Assembly (NCBI GenBank): GCA_964446585.1
Contig: CAYUPI010000013.1
Location: 65,855 to 129,854 of the forward strand
Source: CAYUPI01 sp964446585
GTDB lineage: Bacteria > Verrucomicrobiota > Verrucomicrobiia > Limisphaerales > UBA8199
Direction: 5' to 3'
Length of the DNA stretch: 64,000 bases
Below the pieces are notes generated by a model. The model was not told the origin of the DNA and searched no databases. It saw only the letters and a list, made by a program, of their open reading frames with translations. The position numbers and the translations under genes are program-made. Shown here in pieces: positions 42,551-50,537 of this stretch (positions within the stretch are counted from its first letter, which is position 1; every line of letters begins with the position of its first letter).

Positions 42551-42727
42551 TCAGACTAGCTGTGCGCCAACGTTTATTGCCACCTCCTTGAGCATTTCGG
42601 TGATGGCCGCAAGTAGCTGCTCCTGCTCGGGCGCGCCGAACGTGGGCGCGGCCTCCGCCTCCCTTGACTGTTTGCAGATCCAGCCCGGCTTTGAGCACAA
42701 TTCGTTTGAACCTTTCCGAAAGTCCAT
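42551..42727 (-). CDS. 58-residue protein upstream of the protease
   Basis: A short ORF starting MDFRKGSNELCSKPGWICKQ and running through EAAPTFGAPEQEQLLAAITE to EMLKEVAINVGAQLV, then TGA. The C-terminal part is a good amphipathic helix and third codon positions are GC-rich, unlike the overlapping longer frames, which are Arg/Gly/His-rich. It lies 62 bp upstream of the protease start in the same direction and may form a unit with it. Unknown function. Confidence 0.45.
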   Translation of the reverse strand: MDFRKGSNELCSKPGWICKQSREAEAAPTFGAPEQEQLLAAITEMLKEVAINVGAQLV

Positions 42728-42824
42728 GCCGTCCGCCCGGTTTCAAATCGGCCATGTGGGACATTATGTGCTTCCTGGATTGATTGGTTCCGGCAGGACC
42801 GGACGCGCGCCAGCCTGGATACTA

Positions 42825-44117
42825 TTAGGTCTCTCGGCCGTCGAGCACGTCCGGCAAAGCATTCAATGCTTTCCGCTTCGTCTCATCATCGATATGGGTG
42901 TAGTGCGCTGAAATCGCTGGCGATTCGTGGCCGATGATGTCGCGAGCAACAGCGTCGCTCACGCCCGCATTCTTGAGCAGGCTGGTTGCGGTATGGCGCA
43001 GGGAGTGGAAACTCAATCCCCCGTGCTGCCTCCTTGCGTCCCGTCCTTTACCTTTGCTTTCATGCGTCCGTTTCTTTGCGAGTCCGGCACTGACTAAAAT
43101 GTTGTAAAATTGGTTGCTGAGGGTGCCTCCATACTGGCTTCGCTGTCGAGCGGCGTGAGCGCTCGGGAAAAGGGGTGCAGTGGGATCGTCACTCGTGGGG
43201 AGAGTTGCTAAATGCTTGGAGAGTGGTCGCGCCAGCGGAAGTACTTGCCGGCGACCAGTCTTGCTTGTCGTAACGCGCAGTTCATCGCGTTGCAGATCCA
43301 GGTTCGCCCATGTAAGCGTTGCCACGTCACTTAGGCGGAGTCCTGTGTAGAGCCCCACGAGAATCATTCCCTTCCATTCGTTATTCGCAGTGTTCAAAAT
43401 CTGCCTCAATTCGTCGAGGGTGAAGGGCTGGCGCTCAAAGCTCCGCTTGCGCTTCAGAATGGTGACCCGCTCGCCCTCGTTGACATCAACCAAGCCATCG
43501 CGCCTTGCCTGACCCAAGGCTGAGCGAAGCACTTTGATGCAAATGTTCACAGTGCCAGCACTAAGTTTTTTTGCAGTGTGGTCGCGGAATGCGGCAATTT
43601 CCTTGCTCGTCAAATGAGAAAGATCTCGGTTGGCGCGATTCCCTAAGAACTTCAGGAATAATTCGACCACACGGGAATAGCGTTCATGCGTTTTCCCCGT
43701 AGCTTCCAGTTCTTTTTGTTTAAGCCACGCTTCAAGGAATTCACGTACGGACGCGGTCGGCATCTTGCCCTGGTTTGCCAGCGAATATACGTCCGCGATT
43801 GCCTTCCGCGCCCGTTGTTCTGTCAGAAGGCCGGCGCCGCTTTTACGTGCGGCGTCTTCAAAAGTTTGCGCGATGCGGTGCGCCAGACGTTTTGCCTCGC
43901 GGGCTCCAACAATCATCTCCGACCTAGAAGCGTCGGCTTTTGAGATGGTGACTTCAGCTTGAAGTGCCGCAGAAAGTCTCTTTTCGAGGTCGCTAAAATC
44001 AGATTTCCTGATACCGACAATTGGCACTCCCGTGCTCCGTTGAGTGCGGCTGCCATCAGGTAAATTGAAGCAGGCGAAGTAGAATGGAGATCGCTCTTTA
44101 ACTCGTATTGAAGCCAT
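42825..44117 (-). CDS. int: tyrosine recombinase/integrase of the tRNA-Gly element
   Basis: 430 residues. The N-terminal arm-binding and SAM-like core-binding parts precede the catalytic domain with GLYTGLRLSDVATLTWANLD (first Arg), KTGRRQVLPL (Lys), LSFHSLRHTATSLL (His-x-x-Arg box) and IGHESPAISAHYTHID (Tyr nucleophile). All catalytic residues are present. It lies 100 bp inside attR and reads toward the element interior. The ATG at 44117 is preferred to a TTG at 44141. GTGGCAAC repeats lie immediately upstream (44123 and 44135) and may bind the integrase itself. Confidence 0.95.
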   Translation of the reverse strand: MASIRVKERSPFYFACFNLPDGSRTQRSTGVPIVGIRKSDFSDLEKRLSAALQAEVTISKADASRSEMIVGAREAKRLAHRIAQTFEDAARKSGAGLLTEQRARKAIADVYSLANQGKMPTASVREFLEAWLKQKELEATGKTHERYSRVVELFLKFLGNRANRDLSHLTSKEIAAFRDHTAKKLSAGTVNICIKVLRSALGQARRDGLVDVNEGERVTILKRKRSFERQPFTLDELRQILNTANNEWKGMILVGLYTGLRLSDVATLTWANLDLQRDELRVTTSKTGRRQVLPLARPLSKHLATLPTSDDPTAPLFPSAHAARQRSQYGGTLSNQFYNILVSAGLAKKRTHESKGKGRDARRQHGGLSFHSLRHTATSLLKNAGVSDAVARDIIGHESPAISAHYTHIDDETKRKALNALPDVLDGRET

Positions 44118-44216
44118 AAGTTGTGGCAACAATAGTGGCAACGTTCAACGGCGTCAAGAGCGTTCACTAGTATCAATTCCTTGAACAATCTCGCACATTT
44201 CTAAGCCGTATTAGTA

Positions 44217-44246
44217 TCGAGGGTTCGAATCCCTTCGCTCGCTCCA
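44217..44246. other. attR (30-bp direct repeat of tRNA-Gly 3' end)
   Basis: Identical to 10604-10633, including the encoded CCA, without the remaining 47 bases of the tRNA. It marks the right end of the element. The stretch 44118-44216 contains GTGGCAAC at 44123 and 44135 (the latter within AGTGGCAACGT, also found near attL). Confidence 0.92.
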
Positions 44247-44380
44247 ATCTCCTCCCGCAAGCACTTGTGGCTCACACCCGGCAGTTACCACAAAAATTTA
44301 CCACATATTGATCCGTGTTATTCGTGTTCCAGGTATTTAAGGGTGTTGACTGGCACAGAACTGTTCGACGTGAGCAAAAA

Positions 44381-44836
44381 ATGGCGCGTTGCTTGCGTTC
44401 AATTTTCAGAAGCAGCAGAATGTTTGCTGCGGATTCACTGCATGGCACACATCAACAGCCCGGGATTGAAGGGGACAGATTCGGCAGGGACATGGCCCAA
44501 AAAATAGGTCTCGTTATCGGTGTCAAGATGATTCGCCGCGGCAGCAATGAATCGAGCTTCAAAGGCAAGCACACTGTCATCGAATGCGCCAATGTTAAAA
44601 CCACTAGCGTCGGCGTTTCGTATCGAATGCTCCCAAGGCTCGATTCAGTTATCACGGCGTTCCGGCGCACCGATGGAGAATTCGACCCGTTCTCATTGAG
44701 CGCCACCTCCTACGCGCAGCACATGATAAACACCCCCGCAGCAAAGGCTCATCGAAAGACCGGGTCGGCCTTGTGGGTAAAAAGCTATTTGAAGAGTAGG
44801 GGTGAACAGATTGGCACTGTTCGGATCGACGAATAG
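44381..44836 (+). CDS. unknown protein just outside the element
   Basis: 151 residues if started at ATG 44381; later starts (44420, 44492) are possible. The part from DMAQKIGLVIGVKMIRRGSN through HTVIECANVKTTSVGVSYRM to EFDPFSLSATSYAQHMINTP looks like a real folded protein. No family is recognised. The first ~35 residues may be non-coding. From 44247 to 44380 nothing is recognised. Confidence 0.45.
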   Translation: MARCLRSIFRSSRMFAADSLHGTHQQPGIEGDRFGRDMAQKIGLVIGVKMIRRGSNESSFKGKHTVIECANVKTTSVGVSYRMLPRLDSVITAFRRTDGEFDPFSLSATSYAQHMINTPAAKAHRKTGSALWVKSYLKSRGEQIGTVRIDE

Positions 44837-44974
44837 CCAGCTTCTTCCGTTCGGAAAATGCTCGGCCCGGCGATTCGTTATCCCGAAGGGCTGCAACACC
44901 ACAGCCAGAGGAAGCATTAGATCCTATATCGGCCCGATTTGACCCCGATGGACTCAACTGTATCATGCCCATCG

Positions 44975-45325
44975 ATGATGCCACGAGACATGGAATTGAT
45001 CCGGGAGCTTCTGCTTCGCTTCGAGCGTAACGATACTTCGATTCCACCCGGCCACGCCCAGGAAGAAGTTGCATACCACGTGAAGCAAATGAGGCTCTCC
45101 GGCCTCGTGGATGCTCATATCGTTGAGCGGCCCTCCCCGGGCAAAGTGAAACCGGTCGATTTTATTGTGCATGACCTCACGCCTGCAGGACATGATTTTA
45201 TTGCAAAAATCAGGAATGAAAATCTGTGGTCGAAGGTGAAAACTGAACTTGCGAAGAAGGGCGTGCCGCTGACTTTGGATCTAGTCGTTCACGCCGCTGA
45301 GCACGTTGTAAAGGCGATGCTGTAA
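44975..45325 (+). CDS. DUF2513 family protein
   Basis: 116 residues. It begins MPRDMELIRELLLRFE, has YHVKQMRLSGLVDA and ends with the conserved LTPAGHDFIAKIRNENLWSK and VKTELAKKGVPLTLDLVV pattern of DUF2513, a family of small proteins often found on prophages and genomic islands. It looks like a winged-helix protein (L..AGL, then LT..GHDF). Function unknown; placement directly beside an integration hot spot fits accessory DNA. Confidence 0.85.
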   Translation: MMPRDMELIRELLLRFERNDTSIPPGHAQEEVAYHVKQMRLSGLVDAHIVERPSPGKVKPVDFIVHDLTPAGHDFIAKIRNENLWSKVKTELAKKGVPLTLDLVVHAAEHVVKAML

Positions 45326-45754
45326 AGGCCACGCTTACCTCGTGAGCAATCTCTCAGTCGGTGAAGCTTTTGTTCATTTACACGGCTCGATTTCTACGGT
45401 TCTCGCAACGTAAGCCGCGACGGCGCTCGTGATCGCAAAGACGATCTGCGAGTCGAACCGGCTGTAGTGCGCCCCGGGTGAATGATGCGCTCGGTTTGCG
45501 GCTTCCTCACCGCGTCGAGCCTGTGGGGGCCGTCCCGTTCGACGTGAATATTTGTTTCCTGCTCGTCCATGGAAATGAAATATCGAATCCCCGGCGGCGA
45601 GTCAAAACGAGTAAGTAACGACCAGAATCGATTGAACTTACAAAGCCTCAAGCATTTCCGCCAAAGGTGCACACCTTTAGCCTTGCCAAGCGTAAGGGGA
45701 GTGCTTTGATCCACGGAGCGGTCGCCGTCAGTCTCAGGCTTGGAGAGAACTGTT
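45326..45754. other. 429-bp gap without a supportable gene
   Basis: On the minus strand at about 45395-45480 the frame reads HYSRFDSQIVFAITSAVAAY and ends VARTVEIEPCK, which looks like a gene tail, but no start or upstream homology is convincing. It may be a relic. The promoter of the gene at 45755 should lie at the right end. Confidence 0.25.
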
Positions 45755-46912
45755 ATGAGAATAAATTTGCTCTGTGGTTTGAGTCTAATTTTCACCCTTA
45801 ACTCGCTGGCCGATACTTTGGTGTTTTCCAAAGGTGATCCGATCACAGGAACTGTAATCCAGACGAATGGCGAAGACTTGCTGTTCCTTACGGATCACGG
45901 CACGTTCAATTTTGGCAGATCGAACATTAAGGAGATAAAGTTCGACCGAAATGCCGATGCGTCTCAGACACGATCTACCAATCGGCTTCCTGATTTCAAA
46001 ACGGCAGTGTTGTCTCTGAGCGGTCAGACCTGGTCATCAAGCTTAACGCCGATACCGGCCACGGTAATTGATAAAGGAATTCTCCGGAATGTGCCGTATG
46101 TCTCGTTTCGGTGTAACGAAGATTATGAACTCAACATTTACGGCGATTTAGAAGACCCGGCCGGGATAGAACTCGGGGTTTATCGCAAGCTGTTGAACGA
46201 TGAAACCGCGAAAGCCAACTGCCTAAAATTCATAAGCGATTTGCTTGGTGACAGCGGCGACAGAGAGGTTCTGCGGGCGCTTTCACTTCAGCAGGATCTA
46301 AAGCAACGAAATGGCCTTAGTTTTGAGATTACTCCTCCAACCGCAGAAGATGCCTACGAGGGCTGGTGGGTTTCAGTTTTTTCCGAAGCAAAACTGAATC
46401 GATCCCGAGCGTCAGAAAAGGAATTGAAAAAAATTTCAGTGGCTAAAGTCGATGCGCTGAGGAATGGAACAAAAGCTGAGGACGACTCGGGCTGGACTGC
46501 GGAACAAGTGAAGCTTGCCCGCCCGGCCCTACCGCAGACGATCACCTTCGTAAATTCGTCAGGAGAGGTGGTCACCAACGCCGAGGTCGTGCGCGTTGTC
46601 GATGGGGCATACGTGATTTGGCGGAAAGGCCCGACCACGGGCAGGGTGAAGTTGGCAGATTTATCGGAGGAGCTTCGCGAACGGTTAGGATACGATTTAA
46701 CAAAGGCGGCGGCAGCGTATTTGGCAGACGAACGCCGGGCACAGTCACAGGTCATCGCGATTGACCAGCCGCAACAATCTCAGCAACCGTCGCAATCAAC
46801 GTATTCCGGATCTGCTTCCTCGTCCGACAGCGGCAGAGTTTTTGTCCATGGTTACACCCGAAGGGATGGAAGTTACGTCCAGGCACACACGCGCAGTTAT
46901 CCGCGAAGATAA
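45755..46912 (+). CDS. secreted protein of unknown function
   Basis: 385 residues with a signal peptide (RINLLCGLSLIFTLNSLAD). The N-terminal ~50 residues after it (FSKGDPITGTVIQTNGEDLL, then FLTDHGTFNFGRSNIKEIKF) resemble a small beta-barrel seen in other verrucomicrobial exported proteins, including the one at 49245. The middle is unknown; a second such unit occurs near residue 265 (TFVNSSGEVVTNAEVVRVVD). The end is Ser/Gln/Arg-rich and low-complexity. Start ATG 45755 gives a proper signal peptide. Confidence 0.75.
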   Translation: MRINLLCGLSLIFTLNSLADTLVFSKGDPITGTVIQTNGEDLLFLTDHGTFNFGRSNIKEIKFDRNADASQTRSTNRLPDFKTAVLSLSGQTWSSSLTPIPATVIDKGILRNVPYVSFRCNEDYELNIYGDLEDPAGIELGVYRKLLNDETAKANCLKFISDLLGDSGDREVLRALSLQQDLKQRNGLSFEITPPTAEDAYEGWWVSVFSEAKLNRSRASEKELKKISVAKVDALRNGTKAEDDSGWTAEQVKLARPALPQTITFVNSSGEVVTNAEVVRVVDGAYVIWRKGPTTGRVKLADLSEELRERLGYDLTKAAAAYLADERRAQSQVIAIDQPQQSQQPSQSTYSGSASSSDSGRVFVHGYTRRDGSYVQAHTRSYPRR

Positions 46913-47042
46913 TTCGTGTATTGTTCCGAGGGATGGGTGAAGAGGAAGCTCCGGAGGGGTGGAGTGCACTTACCTGTGCTTCAAGTTGCTGCGATCAAGT
47001 GTGAGTTCACACACACGTCAGTTGTGTGAGTCAGATGCTACC

Positions 47043-47555
47043 ATGGTGGAGCTTGGGAGAGATGCAGAAGGCATCCTGCGACGTGTCGCCAAGGGCGAGA
47101 GATTCCTTCTCACCCACCGCGGCCGACCTGCGGCGCGCTTGGAGCCGGTTGGAACCAATGGTCCAGTTGGTTCAGCCGCTGATCCATTTCTCACGATCGG
47201 ACAGCGTACCGTTGATGAAACCGCGACTCTCCTGCTCATGCCCCACAGCCACGCCGCTGCTGCCAATTCTCTTAAAACGACACTCGAGAGCCGAACCTTG
47301 CGGCTTGAATGGATTGATTCCGACAGATTTCACGGGGCGGGGATGGCCTCGTCGACGGCCTCGTCCCCTGCACCATTTGGCGCACGGTTGCGATCCGGGG
47401 ACGAGGCCGTCCCCGCTCCGTGGTGGCGATGGCAAAATGCACTCAGCGCCTACGGCGCAGCGAGAATGGAATTGACCAGTTCCAAATCAGGCGTACAGAT
47501 AAGAGGAAGCCTGATGAAGACCCTCCATGAACTTTGGATGAAAGGATGCCCATGA
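47043..47555 (+). pseudogene. degraded Phd/YefM-type antitoxin
   Basis: The first ~58 residues (MVELGRDAEGILRRVAKGER, FLLTHRGRPAARLEPVG, DPFLTIGQRTVD) match prevent-host-death antitoxins. The usual short C-terminal tail is replaced by ~110 residues that look non-coding and cover an inverted repeat (47354-47411). No toxin gene is next to it. The N-terminus also lacks the usual initial strand. The frame ends in an ATGA overlap with the Tat-exported protein gene, probably by chance. Confidence 0.5.
47354..47411. repeat. inverted repeat (GACGGCCTCGTCCCC family)
   Basis: Arms GACGGCCTCGTCCCC (47354-47368) and GGGGACGAGGCCGTC (47397-47411) are perfect 15-bp inverse copies, with a 28-bp spacer; a partial third copy (GGGGATGGCCTCGTC) starts at 47339. 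A dispersed REP-like palindrome is likely. Confidence 0.55.
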
Positions 47556-49114
47556 ATACACCACGCACACGCCGGGAATTTCTCGCCGAGGTCGGGCGAG
47601 GCATGTTGGTCGCAACAGTCGGTTATGGTGTCGCGCGCGAATTGGGCTTGACGACAGCCATGGCCGATGAGACCGCGGAGAACCTGTCATTCGGCCAGTT
47701 GGAGCGGCTAGTCTGTCTCATGCAGGAAACGCCGGTCAACGGCTTGTTTCCCACGTTGCTGGACCAGATTCACGCGGGCGTGGACCTGCGGCAATTAACC
47801 GCTGCGGCAGCGCTGGCCAATGCGCGGACGTTTGGCGGGGAGGATTACGTGGGATTCCACACAATGATGGCGCTTGCGCCGGCCTTGCACATGTCGCGCG
47901 AGTTGCCGGCGGAACTGCAGCCGTTGCCCGTGTTCAAAGTGCTTTATCGCAATACGAACCGCATCCAGGAGCACGGCGGACGCAAGGGGGAAGTGCTGCA
48001 CGTCGTGAAAGCTGGTGCAACCAAGGGCAACCATCTCACCGGCGAGTCGTTGCGCGCCGCAGTGCGACGCAAGGACGTGAGCGAGGCTGAACAGACCTTC
48101 GCGGCGCTGGCGCGGGGCACGCCCGAAGATGCGTTCAACGATTTGCTGTACGCGGTCCATGATAACACCGAAGTTCACCGTGTCGTATTGCCTTACCGGG
48201 CGTGGGATCTGCTTGGACTGATCGGCAAGGAACAGGCCCATACATTGCTCCGTCAGTCCGTCCGTTATTGCGTCAGGGCCGAATCGTGGCCGCGCTCGGA
48301 TGCCAAGGACGAGCCGCGGACGCTTTTGCCCAGGATGCTCGAGGAGCACAAACTTCTGGGCCGCTTGCCGGGCCAGCGTCGGGCCGAGGACAGTTGGGTG
48401 GACCAAATGAGCCAGACCATTTTCAAGTCCAATCCGCAACAGGCAGCGGAAGCGGCCGCCGCCGCGCTGGCGGAGGGCATGTCGCCGGCCGACGTCGGCG
48501 AAGCGGTCACTCTGGCTGCCAATCAATTGGTTCTCCGCGACATGGGCCGGACCGCTCGAGAAGAGGTCACGGGAAAACCTATCGGAAGTGTGCACGGCGA
48601 TTCGATCGGTGTTCATGCGTCGGACTCGGCGAATGCCTGGCGCAACATGGCGCTGGCCACCAATCCGAGGAATTGCTTCGCCAGCCTCATCCTTGGCGCC
48701 TATCAGGTCGCTCTGGATCGCACGGCGCGCGGGGGCGATTTCCTCAACTGGCAACCGCTCCCGCTTCCACAGCATCTCGACCAGATTAAGGCGACTGAGG
48801 CAGACACCATGCTTCGCGAACTCGAAGAGGCGATCCGCGGCAATCTCCAGGCGAAAGCGAGCGCCCTGGTCCAGAAGTATGGCGACGCCGGCCACGCGCC
48901 TCGCCCTATGTTCGATTTGCTCCTCCGCTACGCTGTCAGTGAAGACGGAGCGCTGCACGCTGAAAAATTCTATCGCACGGTTTCCGAGGAATTCGCTTCC
49001 ACAAGAGCCGCGTTTCGCTGGCGTCATGTCGTGGCGCTGGCGCGCGTCACCGCGAGCGAATTCGGGCGCCCAGCGCCCGGGATGGCCGAAGCGAGGGCGT
49101 TGCTGAAGGTGTGA
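47552..49114 (+). CDS. Tat-exported protein of unknown function
   Basis: 520 residues from ATG 47552, with AAAGGA as ribosome binding site. A twin-arginine signal TRREFLAEVGRGMLVATVGY is present, so it is exported folded, often with a cofactor. The rest is helical (ERLVCLMQETPVNGLFPTLL, DAFNDLLYAVHDNTEVHRVV, IGVHASDSANAWRNMALATN). The conserved His residues (HDNTEVHR, HGDSIGVHASD) could bind a metal. Similar proteins occur in planctomycetes and Verrucomicrobia without known role. The remnant antitoxin frame ends over its start. Confidence 0.75.
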   Translation: MNTPRTRREFLAEVGRGMLVATVGYGVARELGLTTAMADETAENLSFGQLERLVCLMQETPVNGLFPTLLDQIHAGVDLRQLTAAAALANARTFGGEDYVGFHTMMALAPALHMSRELPAELQPLPVFKVLYRNTNRIQEHGGRKGEVLHVVKAGATKGNHLTGESLRAAVRRKDVSEAEQTFAALARGTPEDAFNDLLYAVHDNTEVHRVVLPYRAWDLLGLIGKEQAHTLLRQSVRYCVRAESWPRSDAKDEPRTLLPRMLEEHKLLGRLPGQRRAEDSWVDQMSQTIFKSNPQQAAEAAAAALAEGMSPADVGEAVTLAANQLVLRDMGRTAREEVTGKPIGSVHGDSIGVHASDSANAWRNMALATNPRNCFASLILGAYQVALDRTARGGDFLNWQPLPLPQHLDQIKATEADTMLRELEEAIRGNLQAKASALVQKYGDAGHAPRPMFDLLLRYAVSEDGALHAEKFYRTVSEEFASTRAAFRWRHVVALARVTASEFGRPAPGMAEARALLKV

Positions 49115-49135
49115 GCCGGTTTGACGTATGGTTCT

Positions 49136-49256
49136 AAGAGCTTGTTTGAACAATCGCTTCAAATGTAGGAGCCGACGTAAGGAGGCTCAATTTCTAAGGG
49201 ATTTCAGCAATAATCAGAGCCTCTTTACGTCGGCTCCTACAATTTTGAGACACGCT
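49136..49256. mobile_element. MITE-like element, copy 1
   Basis: A 24-bp inverted repeat with one mismatch (arms 49165-49188 and 49217-49240, starting GTAGGAGCCGACGTAAG) flanked by outer parts GAGCTTGTTTG on the left and GACACGCTC on the right. The same organisation and flanks occur at 53450-53590. It has no coding capacity. It abuts the thioredoxin-like gene so closely that the frame of that gene runs out of the element's right end. Confidence 0.65.
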
Positions 49257-50045
49257 CGAAGGATTCTTTTTGGCCTGCTGATGGCGAGCGGTCTGGCCCG
49301 AGCCGCTGACGAAAAGTTCGACACGCTTCGCATTGGCTCTGAGGTTTATTCCAACGTTACGGTCACGTCTGTGTCAGCGAGCGACATCTCTTTTCTGCAC
49401 AGCCGCGGGGTGGGGAACGCGAAGCTCAAGAGCCTCGAGCCTGCGCTGCAAAAGCGATTCCACTTCGACCCGGCAAAAGCGGCCGCCAAGCAGGCGGAAG
49501 ATGCCCAGGCCAATGCTCTATACACGCAAGGGCTGCGCAACGCGCCAACTGCCAAGCAGAAGCAGGTGCGCGAGCAGGAGCCGGATGTGCAACAAGAAGG
49601 GCCGGCCAACGGCATCCCGGCCCACCCCATCTACGCGAAGCCCTTCATCAACCAACCTGCCCCAAAGTTGCAGGTGGAGAAATGGCTGACTGCGCCGCCC
49701 GATATGAACGGCAAATTCGTGCTGCTGGATTTCTGGGCGACATGGTGCGGCCCCTGCCGGCGCTCGATCCCCGAGCTCAACCGCTACCACGCCCGGTTCA
49801 AAGATCATCTGGTTATCATCGGGCTTTCAGATGAACCGGAAGTAGCTGTCCGCAACATGAAGAACCCGGTGATTGACTACGCTATCGCCATCGACACCCG
49901 CCACCGCACCGAATCTGAGGTCGAGGTCAAGGGCATTCCGCACACGATGCTGATCGATCCGAATGGCATCGTCCGCTTCGAAGGTATGCCTCAGTACTTG
50001 GATCAAAAAGGTCTGGAAATGCTCCTGGCCCGGTTCGCGCGCTGA
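49245..50045 (+). CDS. secreted thioredoxin-fold (TlpA-like) protein
   Basis: 266 residues from TTG 49245, which gives the signal sequence RRILFGLLMASGLARA. A beta-rich N-terminal part (GSEVYSNVTVTSVSASDISF) and a linker precede a TlpA/AhpC-type thioredoxin domain with VLLDFWATWCGPCRRSIPEL (active-site WCGPC), DHLVIIGLSDEPE and the cis-Pro region VKGIPHTMLIDPNG. It probably reduces or isomerises disulfides in the periplasm. Its 5' end is derived from MITE copy 1, so the original start or promoter may have been replaced. Confidence 0.85.
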   Translation: MRHARRILFGLLMASGLARAADEKFDTLRIGSEVYSNVTVTSVSASDISFLHSRGVGNAKLKSLEPALQKRFHFDPAKAAAKQAEDAQANALYTQGLRNAPTAKQKQVREQEPDVQQEGPANGIPAHPIYAKPFINQPAPKLQVEKWLTAPPDMNGKFVLLDFWATWCGPCRRSIPELNRYHARFKDHLVIIGLSDEPEVAVRNMKNPVIDYAIAIDTRHRTESEVEVKGIPHTMLIDPNGIVRFEGMPQYLDQKGLEMLLARFAR

Positions 50046-50063
50046 GGCTCCTCAGCGTGATTC

Positions 50064-50537
50064 TTAGCCCTTCGCCGGTGATTGGGGCGATTTGCGCGAG
50101 TTATCAGGAGGCGGCTCGTTGAGAACGGCCCAAAAAATTCCCAGCTCCTTAATGGCGTCGCTGAACTGCTCGAATCCAACGGGTTTGACGACATAGGCGT
50201 TCGCGCCCAATTGGTAGCTCTTGACCAGGTCGCTCTCCTCACGTGACGAGGTGAGCATGACGACAGGAATCGACTTCAGGCTCTCATCGCCTTTCATTTG
50301 CCGAAGCACTTCCAGGCCATCGACCTTCGGCATCTTCAAATCCAGAAACACGACCACGGGGTTGCCCGCTGCTCTCTCCTCGAATTTGCCGCGCCGATGG
50401 AGGTAGTCCAGGGCCTCGCCCCCGTGCCTGGCCACGGCGATGTTATTCGCCAGATGGTGCCGTTTCCAGGCCGCAAGCGTTAGCTCGATGTCGCGAAGGT
50501 TGTCCTCTACCAACAGAATTGGTTTTAATGGTATCAT
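50064..50537 (-). CDS. single-domain response regulator (Rcp1-like)
   Basis: 157 residues, one CheY-like receiver domain: PILLVEDNLRDIELTLAAWK (acidic pair), VVVFLDLKMPKVDGLEVLRQ (phospho-Asp), VVMLTSSREESDLVKSY (Thr) and NAYVVKPVGFEQF (Lys). The insert between the acidic pair and the phospho-Asp (HGGEALDYLHRRGKFEER) is typical of Rcp1-type regulators that pair with phytochrome or PAS kinases. It is translationally coupled by ATGA to the histidine kinase and so likely its partner. No output domain; the tail is Pro/Ser-rich. Confidence 0.93.
   Translation of the reverse strand: MIPLKPILLVEDNLRDIELTLAAWKRHHLANNIAVARHGGEALDYLHRRGKFEERAAGNPVVVFLDLKMPKVDGLEVLRQMKGDESLKSIPVVMLTSSREESDLVKSYQLGANAYVVKPVGFEQFSDAIKELGIFWAVLNEPPPDNSRKSPQSPAKG

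Larger units (their letters stand above)
10604..44246. mobile_element. integrative element inserted in tRNA-Gly (about 33.6 kb)
   Basis: Bounded by an exact 30-bp direct repeat of the tRNA-Gly 3' end (10604-10633 and 44217-44246), with a tyrosine integrase (42825-44117) just inside the right end. The interior holds mobile-element genes: HTH replication-type protein, primase, replication-relaxation protein, two VirD4/TraG-type ATPases, orphan methyltransferase, RadC-like protein, PemK/MazF-like toxin and AbiEii-like protein. Cargo consists of RHS, LamG and Kelch/lipase secreted proteins. It is either an integrative conjugative/mobilisable element or a decayed one. Border identification is direct; mobility is inferred. 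Confidence 0.9.

Noticed and set aside
45394..45846. 150-residue minus-strand ORF
   Set aside because: Overlaps the signal-peptide start of the gene at 45755 and shows no coherent domain; only a short tail in another frame looks protein-like.
47795..49162. 455-residue minus-strand ORF
   Set aside because: Antisense shadow of the Tat-exported protein; composition rich in Arg/His without any motif.
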